51,679 nucleotides of DNA from Pluralibacter sp. UBA7423 (GCA_002470465.1 DKMD01000025.1:291476-343154); one strand, 5' to 3'. Shown: positions 16,151 through 25,849, counted from the first letter of the stretch. The notes: generated by a model from the sequence alone, not told the origin. Program-made: numbers and translations.

Positions 16151-16198
16151 TAAAAAATGTTAGCAAACTAATGACCGAATTATTACATAATTGCTAAC
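16151..16198 (-). terminator. punC terminator
   Basis: On the minus strand GTTAGCAA (16198-16191) pairs with TTGCTAAC (16166-16159), with secondary pairing in the 24-nt loop, followed by ATTTTTTATT. It begins 5 bp after the punC stop and sits directly upstream of the cfa P1 -35. Confidence 0.75.
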
Positions 16199-16202
16199 GT
16201 CA

Positions 16203-17384
16203 TTATGCGAGAGATTCTTCGGCCACTTTGTCATTCGCCGTGGCCTGCATCCGGTAGCCCAGGGCCGCCAGTACGACCGTCGCAAGCATTACGCTGGTCG
16301 TGGTCAACAGCGGAGTGGCAATCAGTGTCGAGACCACCAGGCTTGCGAGGAAGCACAGCCCCAGCTGCAGCGTATTTTGCAGCGCTGCCGCGCGACCAGT
16401 CGCCTGCGGGAACGGACGCAACGCCTGCGCCACGACAATCGGATAGATTGCGCCGTTCGCCATCGCCATAAGGCAGAAGGGGATGAGCAAGGCGGTCAGC
16501 GAGCTGCCAGCGGTGAGACCGACGGCAAAGGTGCCAGCGACGCTCAGGGCAAAGGCCATCAGCAACCACGGAAGCATCTGCTGACCTTGCCATTTTTGTA
16601 GCGCCGCGCGACAGCCATAACCACCTACCAGGAAAGCGATAGTCTGTGGAACGTAGCTCAGGCCGATCACCGTCGGGCCGTAGCCCATTGCATTCAGAAT
16701 GAACGGTGATCCGGTAAGCCAGGCGAAGAAGCTGGCGGAGCAGGCGGCATAAATGAGTACGTTACCGCGATAATCCTGCGAGCGCAGCAGGGCCATAAAG
16801 GTCAGCGGCTTTTCTTCTTGATGGAATTCCCGGGCCGGTTTTTTCAGGCGCAGGGCCGGGATCATCAGCAGGAGCGTAATCCCGAACAGCGTCGCGAAGA
16901 TGGCCTGCCATTCGAAGTGATGCAGGATCCAACTGCCCAGCAGCGGCGCCAGCGCCGGAGAAAGCCCCACCAGCGGCATGATGGTGGCGAAAATTCGGTT
17001 GGTACGCTGGGCTGGGTAATAATCGGTGACCATTGCCTGCCAGGTAACGGCTGCGGCGCATACGCCAACGGCCTGCACAAAGCGCAGCACCAGCAGCAGC
17101 GTGGCATCGCGTACCCACAGCATGCCGATACAGCCGACAGCGAAGATGGCAAGGCCGATTAGCAGCACGGGTTTCCGTCCGTAGCGATCGGAAAGCGGCC
17201 CCCACAGCAACTGAGCGAAAGCAAAACCGGCCAGGAACAGACTCAGGCTTGCGCTAACGGCGGCTGCAGGGGTTTGTAAATCATTCTGAATCGCGGCAAA
17301 AGCGGGCAGATACATGTCGGTTGCCAAAAAACCGAGCACGCTTAAGCCCCCCAGCCAGCATAAAAATCCTTTCCCAGGTTGCAT
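16203..17384 (-). CDS. punC: Purine ribonucleoside exporter/transporter PunC (YdhC), MFS Bcr/CflA type
   Basis: The 393-residue membrane protein has twelve predicted spans. The opening [20 protein letters not shown] and the loop [17 protein letters not shown] (MFS motif A) match E. coli YdhC closely. In E. coli PunC is reported as a purine nucleoside transporter activated by PunR. The start at 17384 follows the E. coli N-terminus and has an AGAG 7 nt upstream; ATGs at 17387 and 17402 are alternatives. It is divergent from punR, which fits control by that regulator. Confidence 0.92.
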   Translation of the reverse strand: MQPGKGFLCWLGGLSVLGFLATDMYLPAFAAIQNDLQTPAAAVSASLSLFLAGFAFAQLLWGPLSDRYGRKPVLLIGLAIFAVGCIGMLWVRDATLLLVLRFVQAVGVCAAAVTWQAMVTDYYPAQRTNRIFATIMPLVGLSPALAPLLGSWILHHFEWQAIFATLFGITLLLMIPALRLKKPAREFHQEEKPLTFMALLRSQDYRGNVLIYAACSASFFAWLTGSPFILNAMGYGPTVIGLSYVPQTIAFLVGGYGCRAALQKWQGQQMLPWLLMAFALSVAGTFAVGLTAGSSLTALLIPFCLMAMANGAIYPIVVAQALRPFPQATGRAAALQNTLQLGLCFLASLVVSTLIATPLLTTTSVMLATVVLAALGYRMQATANDKVAEESLA

Positions 17385-17497
17385 CATCTTTCTCTTTCTC
17401 ATTGCAGGTGTACCAGGCTGATGAGTGTAGGGAGTGCAACTTCGCTTGTGAAACGCTAATATTTGTCTGGTGAATTCAAAATTTTTGCAGGCAGAAA

Positions 17498-18409
17498 ATG
17501 TGGTCTGAATATTCCCTTGAAGTGGTGGATGCGGTCGCCCGCAACGGAAGCTTTAGCGCGGCAGCGCAGGAGCTGCACCGCGTGCCTTCAGCGGTAAGCT
17601 ACACCGTGCGTCAGCTCGAAGAATGGCTGGCAGTGCCGCTGTTTGAACGACGTCATCGCGACGTGGAGCTCACCCCCGCTGGCGTCTGGTTTTTGAAGGA
17701 AGGGCGGTCTGTTATCAAAAAAATGCAGATCACCCGTCAGCAGTGCCAACAGATCGCTAACGGATGGCGTGGCAATCTGGCCATTGCCGTGGATAACATC
17801 GTGCGCCCGGAGCGTACCCGGCAGCTGATTGTCGATTTCTACCGTCATTTCCAGGACGTGGAGCTGTGCGTTTTCCAGGAAGTGTTCAACGGCGTCTGGG
17901 ATGCACTGTCGGACGGGCGAGTTGAGCTGGCGATCGGGGCAACGCAGGCGATTCCGGTCGGTGGACGCTATGCGTTTCGCGATATGGGCATGCTGAGCTG
18001 GAGCTGCGTGGTGTCGAATCAACATCCTCTGGCTCAAATGCCGGGGCCGCTGAGCGACGATGTGTTGCGCAACTGGCCTTCTCTGGTGCGCGAGGATACC
18101 TCCCGCTCTTTGCCTAAGCGCATCACCTGGCTGCTGGATAATCAGAAGCGCATCGTGGTGCCGGACTGGGAATCTTCTGCAACGTGCCTTTCGGCAGGGC
18201 TGTGCGCAGGAATGGTGCCAACGCATTTTGCACGGCCTTACATCGATAGCGGCGAGTGGGTGGCATTGGATCTTGAGAACCCGTTCCCGGATGCGGCATG
18301 CTGCCTGACGTGGCAGCAAAATGATATGTCCCCGGCCCTGAGCTGGCTGCTGGAGTATCTTGGGGACAGCGAAACGCTAAATAAAGAGTGGCTGCAGGAG
18401 CCGGATTGA
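17498..18409 (+). CDS. punR: LysR-type regulator PunR (YdhB)
   Basis: The 303-residue LysR protein has an N-terminal winged helix-turn-helix ([20 protein letters not shown], then [16 protein letters not shown]) and a C-terminal inducer-binding domain. Sequence and position next to divergent punC identify E. coli YdhB, renamed PunR, an activator of punC. The intergenic region of about 110 bp should hold the shared operator. The stop lies 17 bp before the end of the convergent purR gene, with no obvious terminator between them. Confidence 0.93.
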   Translation: MWSEYSLEVVDAVARNGSFSAAAQELHRVPSAVSYTVRQLEEWLAVPLFERRHRDVELTPAGVWFLKEGRSVIKKMQITRQQCQQIANGWRGNLAIAVDNIVRPERTRQLIVDFYRHFQDVELCVFQEVFNGVWDALSDGRVELAIGATQAIPVGGRYAFRDMGMLSWSCVVSNQHPLAQMPGPLSDDVLRNWPSLVREDTSRSLPKRITWLLDNQKRIVVPDWESSATCLSAGLCAGMVPTHFARPYIDSGEWVALDLENPFPDAACCLTWQQNDMSPALSWLLEYLGDSETLNKEWLQEPD

Positions 18410-18426
18410 CCGGCTCCGCACAGAGA

Positions 18427-19452
18427 TTAACGGCGGTAATCGCGGAACGGGCCGTCTGCCACTGAACGGCGCTCGATCAGGCGTGGGTGGACCTCAATGG
18501 ACTGTGACTCTTCGCGCTTGTTGACGATTCGGTCCAGCAGCATATCGAAGGCAGCTTCCCCAAGGGAATCCTTTGGCTGATGGATGGTGGTCAGCGCTGG
18601 GGTGAAGAAGCGAGCGTTGCGCACGTTGTCATATCCGATCACCGAAATATCCTGAGGCACGCGAAGGCCGTGTTCATCGGCGGCACAGAGTGCGCCCATC
18701 GCCATGATGTCACCGCCACAGAAGACCGCGGTAGGGCGTGGCTGTTGCGCAATCATCTGCTGCATGGCGCGGTAGCCGGATTCCGGTTCAAAGTCGCCCT
18801 GAACGATCCAGTTTTCCGGCACGGTAATTTGCGCTTCTTCCATGGCTTTCATGAATCCGGCCAGACGGCCAGCGCCGGTGTTGCGCTCCATTGGGCCTGG
18901 GATCACGCCGATATCGCGGTGGCCGCGTTCGACCAGGTAGCGCCCGGCAAGATAGCCGCCCTGGAAAGCGTTATCGATCACCGAGTCGGTGAAGTCAGCT
19001 TTGGCTTCACCCCAGTCCATCACGACCATCGGAATATGGCGATACTCTTCCAGCATGTCGAGTACCGGCTGCGGATATTCAGAACACATCACCAACAGGC
19101 CATCGACGCGCTTTTGCGCCATCATCGAGAGATAAGCACGCTGTTTTTCCAGGTTGTTCCAGGCGTTGCCAAGAATCAGGGTATAACCCTTTTCGAAACA
19201 GTTTTTTTCAACGGCTTCAATGATTTCCGCAAAATAAGCCGCTTCGCTGCTGGTGGCCAGCAGGCCAATAGTCTTGGTGTGATTGACCTTCAGGCTGCGC
19301 GCTACGGCACTTGGGGAGTAGTGCAGCTCTTTGATTGCCGCCCACACGGCGTTGCGTGTTTCTTCTGCGACAAAACGCGTCTTGTTAATAACATGTGACA
19401 CGGTTGTAGTGGAAACGTTTGCGCGCTTCGCTACATCTTTAATTGTTGCCAT
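18427..19452 (-). CDS. purR: Purine repressor PurR, LacI family
   Basis: The 341-residue length equals E. coli PurR. The N-terminal headpiece [20 protein letters not shown] and hinge are followed by the periplasmic-binding-like domain that binds the corepressors hypoxanthine and guanine. The protein represses the purine regulon. The ATG at 19452 gives the standard N-terminus. Two PurR boxes, one in the first codons and one upstream, indicate autorepression as in E. coli. Confidence 0.98.
   Translation of the reverse strand: MATIKDVAKRANVSTTTVSHVINKTRFVAEETRNAVWAAIKELHYSPSAVARSLKVNHTKTIGLLATSSEAAYFAEIIEAVEKNCFEKGYTLILGNAWNNLEKQRAYLSMMAQKRVDGLLVMCSEYPQPVLDMLEEYRHIPMVVMDWGEAKADFTDSVIDNAFQGGYLAGRYLVERGHRDIGVIPGPMERNTGAGRLAGFMKAMEEAQITVPENWIVQGDFEPESGYRAMQQMIAQQPRPTAVFCGGDIMAMGALCAADEHGLRVPQDISVIGYDNVRNARFFTPALTTIHQPKDSLGEAAFDMLLDRIVNKREESQSIEVHPRLIERRSVADGPFRDYRR
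19409..19424 (-). promoter_or_regulatory. PurR operator within the purR coding start
   Basis: GTGGAAACGTTTGCGC matches 12 of 16 positions of the PurR consensus ACGCAAACGTTTGCGT and keeps the AAACGTTT core. It lies in codons 10-15 of purR. E. coli purR also has a second operator within the coding region. Confidence 0.65.
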
Positions 19453-19494
19453 TCGTTCTCACTCCAGACCCTTTCCTTACGCCTGATGACCGGC

Positions 19495-19510
19495 ACGTAA
19501 ACGTTTGCCT
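19495..19510 (-). promoter_or_regulatory. PurR operator upstream of purR
   Basis: ACGTAAACGTTTGCCT matches 14 of 16 consensus positions and reads AGGCAAACGTTTACGT on the purR strand, nearly the E. coli purR O1 site. It lies 43 bp upstream of the purR ATG. Confidence 0.85.
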
Positions 19511-19745
19511 TTACACACCCTTAACACAATTCATTTGAATTGCGGTACGCCGGGATACGACACAGGACGACAGGAGGGGGTCAATGGCTGGTACGCTTTT
19601 AAATTAGCGTGGAATTTTGTCTGATTCTGAGGCAAAGGGGAAGAGAAAAATCGCTATGGCTCTAAAACCTGGAAGATTTTCAGACTGAAGTGTGCAAAAA
19701 TGAGCAGGCTCACTTTTGTTGTGGGGATAAAAAGGAGAATAATTG

Positions 19746-19835
19746 ATGAGTACCGACCTGAAGCTCTCTCTGATGACCACTGTGATCGCTCTGGCACTCA
19801 TTGTCGCCGCTGGGCTGACTGCGGTGTTACACTGA
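19746..19835 (+). CDS. ynhF: Small membrane protein YnhF (29 aa)
   Basis: The 29-codon frame encodes MSTDLKLSLMTTVIALALIV and ends AAGLTAVLH. It is almost identical to the E. coli small membrane protein YnhF, also located between purR and ydhP. A single hydrophobic helix spans about residues 8-27. AAGGAG at 19732-19737, 8 nt from the ATG, is an excellent ribosome binding site. The function is unknown. An imperfect GGAGGGA/TTCCTCC hairpin follows the stop. Confidence 0.93.
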   Translation: MSTDLKLSLMTTVIALALIVAAGLTAVLH

Positions 19836-20005
19836 TTTATCCGGAGGGAGAGTCTTCTTCCTCCATCACCACCCCCGTCTGATTGTTACCAAATTAGCAA
19901 AAATCTTTTGCCATTTTGTTTACTTCTGTTTTTTTGTGATTGATGTCATGCTTTTGACTTCTGTTGTCGTGCCCTTTACTGGAAAGGGTTAACCGGAGTC
20001 GTAAC

Positions 20006-21172
20006 ATGAAAATCAATTTTCCACTGCTGGCGTTGGCAATCGGCGCATTTGCTATCGGCACTACCGAGTTCTCGCCCATGGGGCTATTGCCCGTTATCGC
20101 TAATGGCGTGGATGTTTCGATTCCCGTAGCAGGCATGCTGATCAGCGCTTACGCAATCGGTGTGATGGTTGGCGCGCCGTTAATGACTCTGCTGCTGTCA
20201 CATCGTGCTCGCCGCAATGCGCTTATCTTTCTGATGGCGATTTTTACGCTCGGCAACGTGCTGTCGGCTATTGCACCGGACTACACCACATTATTGCTCT
20301 CTCGCATCATCACCAGCCTTAACCACGGTGCTTTCTTTGGTCTGGGATCTGTTGTGGCCGCGAGCGTGGTGCCCAAACACAAGCAGGCGAGCGCGGTGGC
20401 AACCATGTTTATGGGGCTGACGATTGCCAATATAGGCGGTGTACCGGCAGCGACCTGGCTGGGTGAAACCATCGGCTGGCGTATGTCATTCCTGGCAACG
20501 GCCGGTCTGGGCGTGGTGGCGATGATGAGCCTGTGGTTCTCATTACCAAAAGGCACCGGTGGTGAACGTCCGAATGTGAAGCAGGAAATGTCCGTGCTGA
20601 TGCGTCCCCAGGTTTTATCTGCGCTGTTAACCACCGTTCTGGGCGCTGGCGCGATGTTTACGCTTTACACTTATATCGCACCGGTGCTGCACAACATTAC
20701 CTCAGCGTCGCCGCTGTTTGTTACGGCAATGCTGGTGCTGATTGGCGTTGGGTTCTCCATCGGTAACTATCTGGGTGGTAAGTTTGCTGACCGCTCGGTG
20801 ACCGGCACGCTGAAAGGTTTTTTACTGCTGCTGATTGCCGTGATGGTGGCGATTCCGTGGGTAGCGCAGAACGAAATCGGTGCAGCGATAAGCATGGTTG
20901 TCTGGGGTGCTGCGACGTTCGCCGTGGTTCCACCTTTACAAATGCGCGTTATGCGCGTGGCGCACGAAGCTCCGGGGCTATCGTCCTCGGTCAATATCGG
21001 GGCATTTAATCTGGGCAATGCGCTGGGCGCGGCTGCTGGCGGAGCGGTTATTTCCGGTGGTCTGGGCTACAGTTTTGTGCCAGTGATGGGCGCGGTTATC
21101 GCGGGTATGGCGCTGCTGGTGGTGCTGTTCAGCGGCCGTCGCCAGCCTGAAGAAGCGTATTCCAGCCACTGA
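20006..21172 (+). CDS. ydhP: MFS efflux transporter YdhP
   Basis: The 388-residue protein has twelve predicted membrane segments and belongs to the drug:H+ antiporter-1 group of the major facilitator superfamily (arabinose efflux permease-like). MKINFPLLALAIGAFAIGTT and the loop LLSHRARRNALIFLMAIFTL match E. coli YdhP. CCGGAG supports the ATG at 20006; the open frame extends 14 codons upstream without a site. The substrate is not established. It lies between ynhF and the convergent sodB gene. Confidence 0.92.
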   Translation: MKINFPLLALAIGAFAIGTTEFSPMGLLPVIANGVDVSIPVAGMLISAYAIGVMVGAPLMTLLLSHRARRNALIFLMAIFTLGNVLSAIAPDYTTLLLSRIITSLNHGAFFGLGSVVAASVVPKHKQASAVATMFMGLTIANIGGVPAATWLGETIGWRMSFLATAGLGVVAMMSLWFSLPKGTGGERPNVKQEMSVLMRPQVLSALLTTVLGAGAMFTLYTYIAPVLHNITSASPLFVTAMLVLIGVGFSIGNYLGGKFADRSVTGTLKGFLLLLIAVMVAIPWVAQNEIGAAISMVVWGAATFAVVPPLQMRVMRVAHEAPGLSSSVNIGAFNLGNALGAAAGGAVISGGLGYSFVPVMGAVIAGMALLVVLFSGRRQPEEAYSSH

Positions 21173-21178
21173 TAATAT

Positions 21179-21202
21179 GCCCGGCGGCAGGCACCGCCGG
21201 GC
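21179..21202. terminator. GC hairpin between convergent ydhP and sodB
   Basis: GCCCGGCGG (21179-21187) and CCGCCGGGC (21194-21202) form a perfect 9-bp stem with a 6-nt loop. There is no T tract. It resembles a REP-type element and could protect both 3' ends. Confidence 0.65.
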
Positions 21203-21208
21203 CAGGCA

Positions 21209-21790
21209 TTATGCCGCCAGGTTCTTCGCGACAAATTCCCAGTTTACCAGCGCCCAGAAGTGCTCGAGATAGTTCGGACGGGCGTTACGGTAGTCGATGT
21301 AATAGGCGTGCTCCCACACATCTACGGTCAGCAGCGGTTTTGCATCCGTCGTCAGCGGCGTGCCTGCGTTCGAAGTGGAAACGATAGCCAGTTTGCCGTC
21401 CGCTTTTTTCACAAGCCAGGTCCAGCCTGCACCGAAGTTTTTGACGGCTGCATCGGTAAACTGCGCTTTGAAATCCGCAAAGCTGCCGAAGCTTTCGTTG
21501 ATGGCCGCAGCGACAGCGCCTGCAGGTTCGCCGCCGGCGTTGGGTGCCAGGCAGTGCCAGTAGAAGGTGTGGTTCCACACCTGAGCGGCGTTGTTGAACA
21601 CGCCCGCTTCAGAAGTGCGAACAATATCCTCCAGCGTTTTGCCTTCAAAAGCCGTGCCTTTGATCAGATTGTTGAGGTTGGTGACGTAGGTCTGGTGGTG
21701 TTTTCCGTAATGGTATTCCAGCGTTTCAGCAGAAATGTGCGGCGCGAGAGCGTCTTTTGCATACGGTAATGCAGGTAATTCGAATGACAT
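21209..21790 (-). CDS. sodB: Superoxide dismutase [Fe]
   Basis: The 193-residue cytosolic enzyme dismutates superoxide. Iron ligands are visible in the family positions: His27 ([12 protein letters not shown]), His74 ([11 protein letters not shown]), Asp157 and His161 ([13 protein letters not shown]). It is the iron rather than manganese type by its N-terminus [19 protein letters not shown]. The leader carries a CTCAATA/TATTGAG hairpin and an AT-rich ribosome binding region resembling the part of E. coli sodB mRNA bound by RyhB. Confidence 0.97.
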   Translation of the reverse strand: MSFELPALPYAKDALAPHISAETLEYHYGKHHQTYVTNLNNLIKGTAFEGKTLEDIVRTSEAGVFNNAAQVWNHTFYWHCLAPNAGGEPAGAVAAAINESFGSFADFKAQFTDAAVKNFGAGWTWLVKKADGKLAIVSTSNAGTPLTTDAKPLLTVDVWEHAYYIDYRNARPNYLEHFWALVNWEFVAKNLAA

Positions 21791-21816
21791 TGCTTATTCT
21801 CCCTATTATTTTAAGA

Positions 21817-21836
21817 CTCAATAACCCTGTATTGAG
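21817..21836 (-). promoter_or_regulatory. sodB 5' leader hairpin
   Basis: CTCAATA (21817-21823) and TATTGAG (21830-21836) form a 7-bp stem about 27 nt upstream of the sodB start. Downstream AAAATAATAGGGAGAAT resembles the E. coli RyhB pairing region that overlaps the ribosome binding site. RyhB pairing is inferred. Confidence 0.5.
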
Positions 21837-21911
21837 TATGGATAGGGTAGCAAATTAAAAGATGTGGCTAAAGAGGAACTTACCCCGACGCTGAAACGAC
21901 GGGGCAGGGGA

Positions 21912-22712
21912 TCAACGAATGGTTTTCGGCGTCATTACGCGGCGAGCACCAACGTAGTGGTTGGCCCAGTAGTCTTCACTGAGGGAGGTAATCTGGATAT
22001 CTCGCCCGGTACGTGGAGACTGAATAAATTTCCCGCCGCCAACATACACGCCAACATGATCGGCAGTGCCGCGACCACGAGTGCGGAAGAAGACCAGATC
22101 GCCACTTTCCAGTTCACCACGTTCAACGGCCCGGGCATCACGCAGGTGATACATCTCATTCGCGGTGCGAGGAATGCGGAACTTGACCAAATCTTTATAC
22201 GCATAATAGACCAGACCGCTGCAGTCGAAACCGGTGCGCGGCGACGTACCACCCCAACGGTATGGCTTACCAATCTGGCCCATCAGTTTATTCATTGCGG
22301 TTTTCTGCGCTTTTTGCACGCGGACTTTATGCGCATCGGCAATGGTCAGCGGTTTGACTTCCTCGGTCACGCATTTCTTTTTATGCCCCTTGCGAACGCT
22401 GCATTTCTGCACCATTTTTGCCGAAGCGGTTTTCAGGGCGGGGCTGTGGGTTTTGCGCGTGGAGGTCTTTTTGCTGGCGGAAATAGCAGGTTTGCTCTTG
22501 AGCGTGGTTTTCTTTTTGCTGGTTGTTTTTGTTTTCGCAGTGGTTTTGCTTTTGTTGCCGCTGGTTCGTTTTTTACGGTCCGTCTTGGCCTGATGCGATT
22601 TCTGGGATGCGGAAGACCGCGCCTGTTCAGACGCATGAGACAAAGGCGTAATCGACAACGATGTAAACAGTAAAGCACAGAGCGTGATCGAGATTTTATT
22701 TATCCGCGCCAC
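21912..22712 (-). CDS. mepH: Murein DD-endopeptidase MepH (NlpC/P60)
   Basis: The 266-residue secreted protein has a signal peptide (about residues 1-27, cleavage after SHA). A Lys/Thr/Ser-rich linker (30-125) follows, then a C-terminal NlpC/P60 domain. The catalytic Cys164 is in GFDCSGLVYYAY and His219 in GTADHVGVYVG; the third polar residue would be Gln231 in FIQSPRTG. MepH cleaves D-Ala-mDAP cross-links to allow murein growth. E. coli YdhO/MepH has the same position between sodB and grxD. Confidence 0.94.
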   Translation of the reverse strand: MARINKISITLCALLFTSLSITPLSHASEQARSSASQKSHQAKTDRKKRTSGNKSKTTAKTKTTSKKKTTLKSKPAISASKKTSTRKTHSPALKTASAKMVQKCSVRKGHKKKCVTEEVKPLTIADAHKVRVQKAQKTAMNKLMGQIGKPYRWGGTSPRTGFDCSGLVYYAYKDLVKFRIPRTANEMYHLRDARAVERGELESGDLVFFRTRGRGTADHVGVYVGGGKFIQSPRTGRDIQITSLSEDYWANHYVGARRVMTPKTIR

Positions 22713-23052
22713 TGAGCATTCCTCTGTTAGGCAGGCAAACGGTCATGCCTGGGTATGATTGACAAAACGCATCGATTCTAATGCATAAAAACCCTGGTTG
22801 TTAATACACTTTTTCTATTGAATGATCCATTTCGTTAGCAACTGCAAAAAATTACATCAATTCGGACATAAGGCGCACGAAAAACGCTCAAGTTGTTCTC
22901 GGAGTTTGCCGATAAACACATATTTTTAAGGCAACTTTACGGCGTCAGAGGTAAAATGCATTTGCGTGAACAAAATGTTATTTCTGACGGTAGCCGTTGG
23001 CGTTACACTTAGCAGCTACAGTCATAAAAAAGAAGTTTGAGGAAGCAAGACA
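22713..23052. other. Intergenic region between divergent mepH and grxD
   Basis: These 340 bp are AT-rich and must hold both promoters. TGCATAAAAACCCTGG lies near 22780 and several A/T tracts follow, but I could not pick a convincing -35/-10 pair for either gene. No open frame with a ribosome binding site and no strong hairpin were seen. Confidence 0.4.
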
Positions 23053-23400
23053 ATGAGTACGACTCTTGAGAAAATCCAGACCCAAATCGCCGAAAACCCA
23101 ATCCTTCTGTACATGAAGGGGTCTCCGAAGCTGCCGAGCTGCGGTTTCTCTGCTCAGGCGGTTCAGGCGCTGTCTGCCTGCGGTGAGCGCTTTGCTTACG
23201 TAGATATTCTGCAAAACCCGGACATCCGCGCCGAGCTGCCTAAGTACGCAAACTGGCCGACTTTCCCGCAGCTTTGGGTTGACGGTGAGCTGGTTGGCGG
23301 CTGCGACATCCTGATCGAAATGTATCAGCGCGGTGAACTGCAGCAGCTGATCAAAGAGACGGCTGCGAAGTATAAAGACGACGAGCAGGCGGCAGAGTAA
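23053..23400 (+). CDS. grxD: Monothiol glutaredoxin 4
   Basis: The 115-residue protein carries the monothiol CGFS active site with Cys30 (KLPSCGFSAQ). The glutathione-binding segments WPTFPQLWVDG and GGCDILIEM are also present. CGFS glutaredoxins bind a glutathione-ligated [2Fe-2S] cluster as homodimers or with BolA proteins and work in cluster trafficking. Length equals E. coli GrxD. GAGGAAG upstream supports the ATG at 23053. It is monocistronic, ending at a terminator shared with rnt. Confidence 0.97.
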   Translation: MSTTLEKIQTQIAENPILLYMKGSPKLPSCGFSAQAVQALSACGERFAYVDILQNPDIRAELPKYANWPTFPQLWVDGELVGGCDILIEMYQRGELQQLIKETAAKYKDDEQAAE

Positions 23401-23415
23401 TCCTGCTGGCAGCAT

Positions 23416-23445
23416 AAAAAAAGCGACCTTCAGGTCGCTTTTTTT
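23416..23445. terminator. Bidirectional terminator between grxD and rnt
   Basis: AAGCGACCT (23421-23429) and AGGTCGCTT (23432-23440) form a strong stem flanked by A and T runs, serving both convergent genes. The rnt stop at 23447 is 2 bp away. Confidence 0.92.
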
Positions 23446-23446
23446 A

Positions 23447-24094
23447 TTACGCATTTTCAGCGACAGGCAACGGCCAGCCGCCGAGACGTTTCCACCGGTT
23501 GACGATTTCACAAAATAGCTGCGCGGTCTGTTCAGTGTCGTACAGCGCCGAATGCGCCTGAGTACCGTCAAATTCCATCCCTGCCGTGATACAGGCTTTT
23601 GACAGCACGGTCTGCCCCAGAGCAAGACCGCTCAGGGCTGCGGTATCAAAGGTCACGAACGGGTGGAAAGGGTTACGCTTAAGCCCGGCTCGCTCGGCGG
23701 CGGCCATCATAAAGCTGTGATCGAACGTGGCGTTGTGGGCGACCATAATGGCACGGTTGCACTCCTGATCCTTCATGCCCTTGCGTACTTCTTTAAAAAT
23801 GGCGTGCAGCGCATCGTATTCGCTGACCGCGCCGCGTTCCGGGTCATTCGGATCAATGCCGTTAAACGCCAGCGCTTCAGGCACCAGGTTTGCGCCTTCG
23901 AACGGTTCAACGTGAAAATGCAGTGTGCTGTCCGGCATCAGCCAGCCTTCCTCGTCCATTTTTAACGTCACGGCGGCGACTTCCAGCAGCGCATCCGTTT
24001 TAGCGTTAAAGCCCGCGGTTTCTACATCGATAACGACAGGATAAAAACCACGGAAGCGGTCGCACAGAGCATTACGTTGAGCGTTGTCGGACAT
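23447..24094 (-). CDS. rnt: Ribonuclease T
   Basis: This 215-residue DEDDh 3'-5' exonuclease trims tRNA and other stable RNA 3' ends and removes the terminal A in tRNA end turnover. Asp23 and Glu25 lie in [11 protein letters not shown], and the C-terminal catalytic His and Asp in [18 protein letters not shown]. Length equals E. coli RNase T. It is downstream of gloA but separated by about 105 bp and the gloA terminator. Confidence 0.97.
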   Translation of the reverse strand: MSDNAQRNALCDRFRGFYPVVIDVETAGFNAKTDALLEVAAVTLKMDEEGWLMPDSTLHFHVEPFEGANLVPEALAFNGIDPNDPERGAVSEYDALHAIFKEVRKGMKDQECNRAIMVAHNATFDHSFMMAAAERAGLKRNPFHPFVTFDTAALSGLALGQTVLSKACITAGMEFDGTQAHSALYDTEQTAQLFCEIVNRWKRLGGWPLPVAENA

Positions 24095-24170
24095 CTGGAT
24101 CTCTTAAGCATACAAAAAAGTAGCGCGCATTATGGCAAATTTTGCCAGCAGTTGCAGCAAAGGTGGGCGT

Positions 24171-24192
24171 AAAAAAGGGTGCCTGAGCACCC
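24171..24192 (-). terminator. gloA terminator
   Basis: GGGTGC (24177-24182) and GCACCC (24187-24192) form a stem with a CTGA loop; the minus strand continues into six T residues (24176-24171). It ends the nemR-nemA-gloA transcription unit 7 bp after the gloA stop. Confidence 0.9.
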
Positions 24193-24199
24193 CTGAACC

Positions 24200-24607
24200 T
24201 TAGTTGCCAAGACCCTTACCGGCGTCTTTTGCTTCGATCAGTTCAATTTTATAGCCATCGGGATCTTCCACGAAGGCGATGATGGTCGAACCACCTTTGA
24301 CCGGGCCCGCTTCGCGGGTAACGTTGCCGCCGTTGTTGCGAATGCGTTCGCAGGCTTCTGCCGCATTGTCCACGCTCAGCGCGATATGGCCGTATGCCGT
24401 GCCGAGGTCGTAGCTATCGACGCCCCAGTTATAGGTCAGTTCGATAACGGCTTCTTCGCTTTCCGGGCCGTAGCCAACGAAGGCGAGGGAGTATTTATAT
24501 TCCGGGTTTTCGCTGGTGCGCAGCAGCGTCATGCCCAGCACGTTGGTGTAAAACTCGATTGAACGTTGCAGATTGCCAACACGCAGCATGGTGTGAAGCA
24601 GGCGCAT
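24200..24607 (-). CDS. gloA: Glyoxalase I (lactoylglutathione lyase)
   Basis: The 135-residue enzyme converts the methylglyoxal-glutathione hemithioacetal to S-lactoylglutathione. Nickel ligands sit where expected: His5 ([10 protein letters not shown]), Glu56, His74 (GHIALSVD) and Glu122. AAGGGGAAG selects the ATG at 24607 rather than the upstream one in the open frame. In E. coli gloA is cotranscribed with nemRA; here a 10-bp hairpin lies between nemA and gloA. Confidence 0.97.
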   Translation of the reverse strand: MRLLHTMLRVGNLQRSIEFYTNVLGMTLLRTSENPEYKYSLAFVGYGPESEEAVIELTYNWGVDSYDLGTAYGHIALSVDNAAEACERIRNNGGNVTREAGPVKGGSTIIAFVEDPDGYKIELIEAKDAGKGLGN

Positions 24608-24650
24608 ACTCTTCCCCTTAAAGTGTTGTTTGTACATCAGGAATATCAGT

Positions 24651-24674
24651 ATAGCGGCGCTTATGCGCCGCTAT
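24651..24674 (-). terminator. Hairpin between nemA and gloA
   Basis: ATAGCGGCGC (24651-24660) and GCGCCGCTAT (24665-24674) form a perfect 10-bp stem with a TTAT loop. No T tract follows, so it is more likely a processing or attenuation element within the operon than a full terminator. Confidence 0.6.
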
Positions 24675-24684
24675 CAATGCAGGA

Positions 24685-25782
24685 TTAGAGGGCAGGGTAA
24701 TCGGTGTAACCTTCCGCTCCGCCGCCGTAGAAACTTTCCGGGCGCTGTGGGTTGAGCTCAGCTTTGCGTTCCAGACGCGCAACCAGATCCGGGTTGGCAA
24801 TATAGGCGCGGCCAAAGGCGACGGCGTCTATCAGGCCTTTTTCAATCAGATCTTCGGCTTTCTCCGGCGTGTAAGCGCCAGCGCCAATGATTGGGCCGTG
24901 GAAGCGCTCGCGCACCTTACGACGGAATTCTTCGGTGTATGGCTGACCGCCAGCCCAGTCCGGCTCGGACATATGCAGATAGGCAATCCCGCGTTTACCG
25001 AGTTCTTCAATCAGGTACAGCGCATCGGCTTCTTCGTTCGGACCGTTGTCGGTGTTCTGGAAAGAACCGATTGGCGATACGCGGATACCGATACGATCAG
25101 CGCTCCACTCTTTGCTGACGGCATCGACCACTTCCAGCACCAGGCGGGCGCGGTTTTCGATGCTGCCGCCATACTGATCGGTACGATGGTTAGCAGACGG
25201 TGACAGGAACTGGTGTAGCAGATAACCGTGTGCAGAGTGCAGCTCAACCAGATCGAAACCGGCTTCGCGAGCGTTAGCGACAGCCTGACGGAAATCGTTC
25301 ACGATACCCGGGATTTCATCCAGTTCGAGCGCGCGTGGCAGAGAAGTATCTTCACGGGTTGCGTTGCCGTTGGCATCACGCAGAGAAGTACGCGTGCCTG
25401 CGCTCAGTGCGGAAGGGGCCACTGGCGCCTTGCCTCCGGGCTGGAGGCTGGTGTGGGAGATGCGGCCGGTGTGCCACAGCTGAACCGCCATATGACCATG
25501 CTCGGCATGGACGCCCGCGGTAATTTTTTTCCACGCGGCAATCTGTTCCTCGCTATGAAGGCCTGGTGCACCAGCGTAGCCTTTCGCCTGGGCAGAAATC
25601 TGCGTAGCTTCAGAGATGATAAGCCCTGAGCTTGCGCGCTGGCGGTAGTACTCGCCCATCAGCGGCGTCGGGATATCACCCGGCTCGATGCTGCGCAGAC
25701 GCGTCAGCGGCGCCATCAGTACGCGGTTAGGCAGAGTAACTGCGCCAACCTTGAGCGGGGTAAACAGTTTGGATCGTGACAT
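24685..25782 (-). CDS. nemA: N-ethylmaleimide reductase, old yellow enzyme family
   Basis: This 365-residue FMN flavoenzyme reduces electrophilic alkenes, nitro esters and nitroaromatics with NADPH. It is an ene-reductase TIM barrel with [20 protein letters not shown], the substrate-binding [14 protein letters not shown] region (family H-x-x-N/H motif) and the phosphate-binding end [14 protein letters not shown]. The ATG at 25782 follows CAGGAG; the open frame extends 18 codons further. It follows nemR after a 118-bp gap that contains a terminator. Confidence 0.97.
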   Translation of the reverse strand: MSRSKLFTPLKVGAVTLPNRVLMAPLTRLRSIEPGDIPTPLMGEYYRQRASSGLIISEATQISAQAKGYAGAPGLHSEEQIAAWKKITAGVHAEHGHMAVQLWHTGRISHTSLQPGGKAPVAPSALSAGTRTSLRDANGNATREDTSLPRALELDEIPGIVNDFRQAVANAREAGFDLVELHSAHGYLLHQFLSPSANHRTDQYGGSIENRARLVLEVVDAVSKEWSADRIGIRVSPIGSFQNTDNGPNEEADALYLIEELGKRGIAYLHMSEPDWAGGQPYTEEFRRKVRERFHGPIIGAGAYTPEKAEDLIEKGLIDAVAFGRAYIANPDLVARLERKAELNPQRPESFYGGGAEGYTDYPAL

Positions 25783-25820
25783 GGTGACTCCTGAGTAGAC
25801 CGGTCGTCTGGTGATTCGAT

Positions 25821-25849
25821 AAAAAAAGAAAATCAACGTGCTGATTTTC
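25821..25849 (-). terminator. Terminator between nemR and nemA
   Basis: GAAAATCA (25828-25835) and TGATTTTC (25842-25849) form an 8-bp stem with a 6-nt loop. The minus strand then runs into seven T residues (25827-25821). Read-through from nemR would be reduced, or nemA has its own promoter. Confidence 0.78.

Noticed and set aside
16160..16171. TTAGCAAACTAA, an 11/12 match to the SlyA box near cfa
   Set aside because: It is one arm of the punC terminator hairpin (GTTAGCAA/TTGCTAAC with a T tract), so the likeness is probably coincidental.
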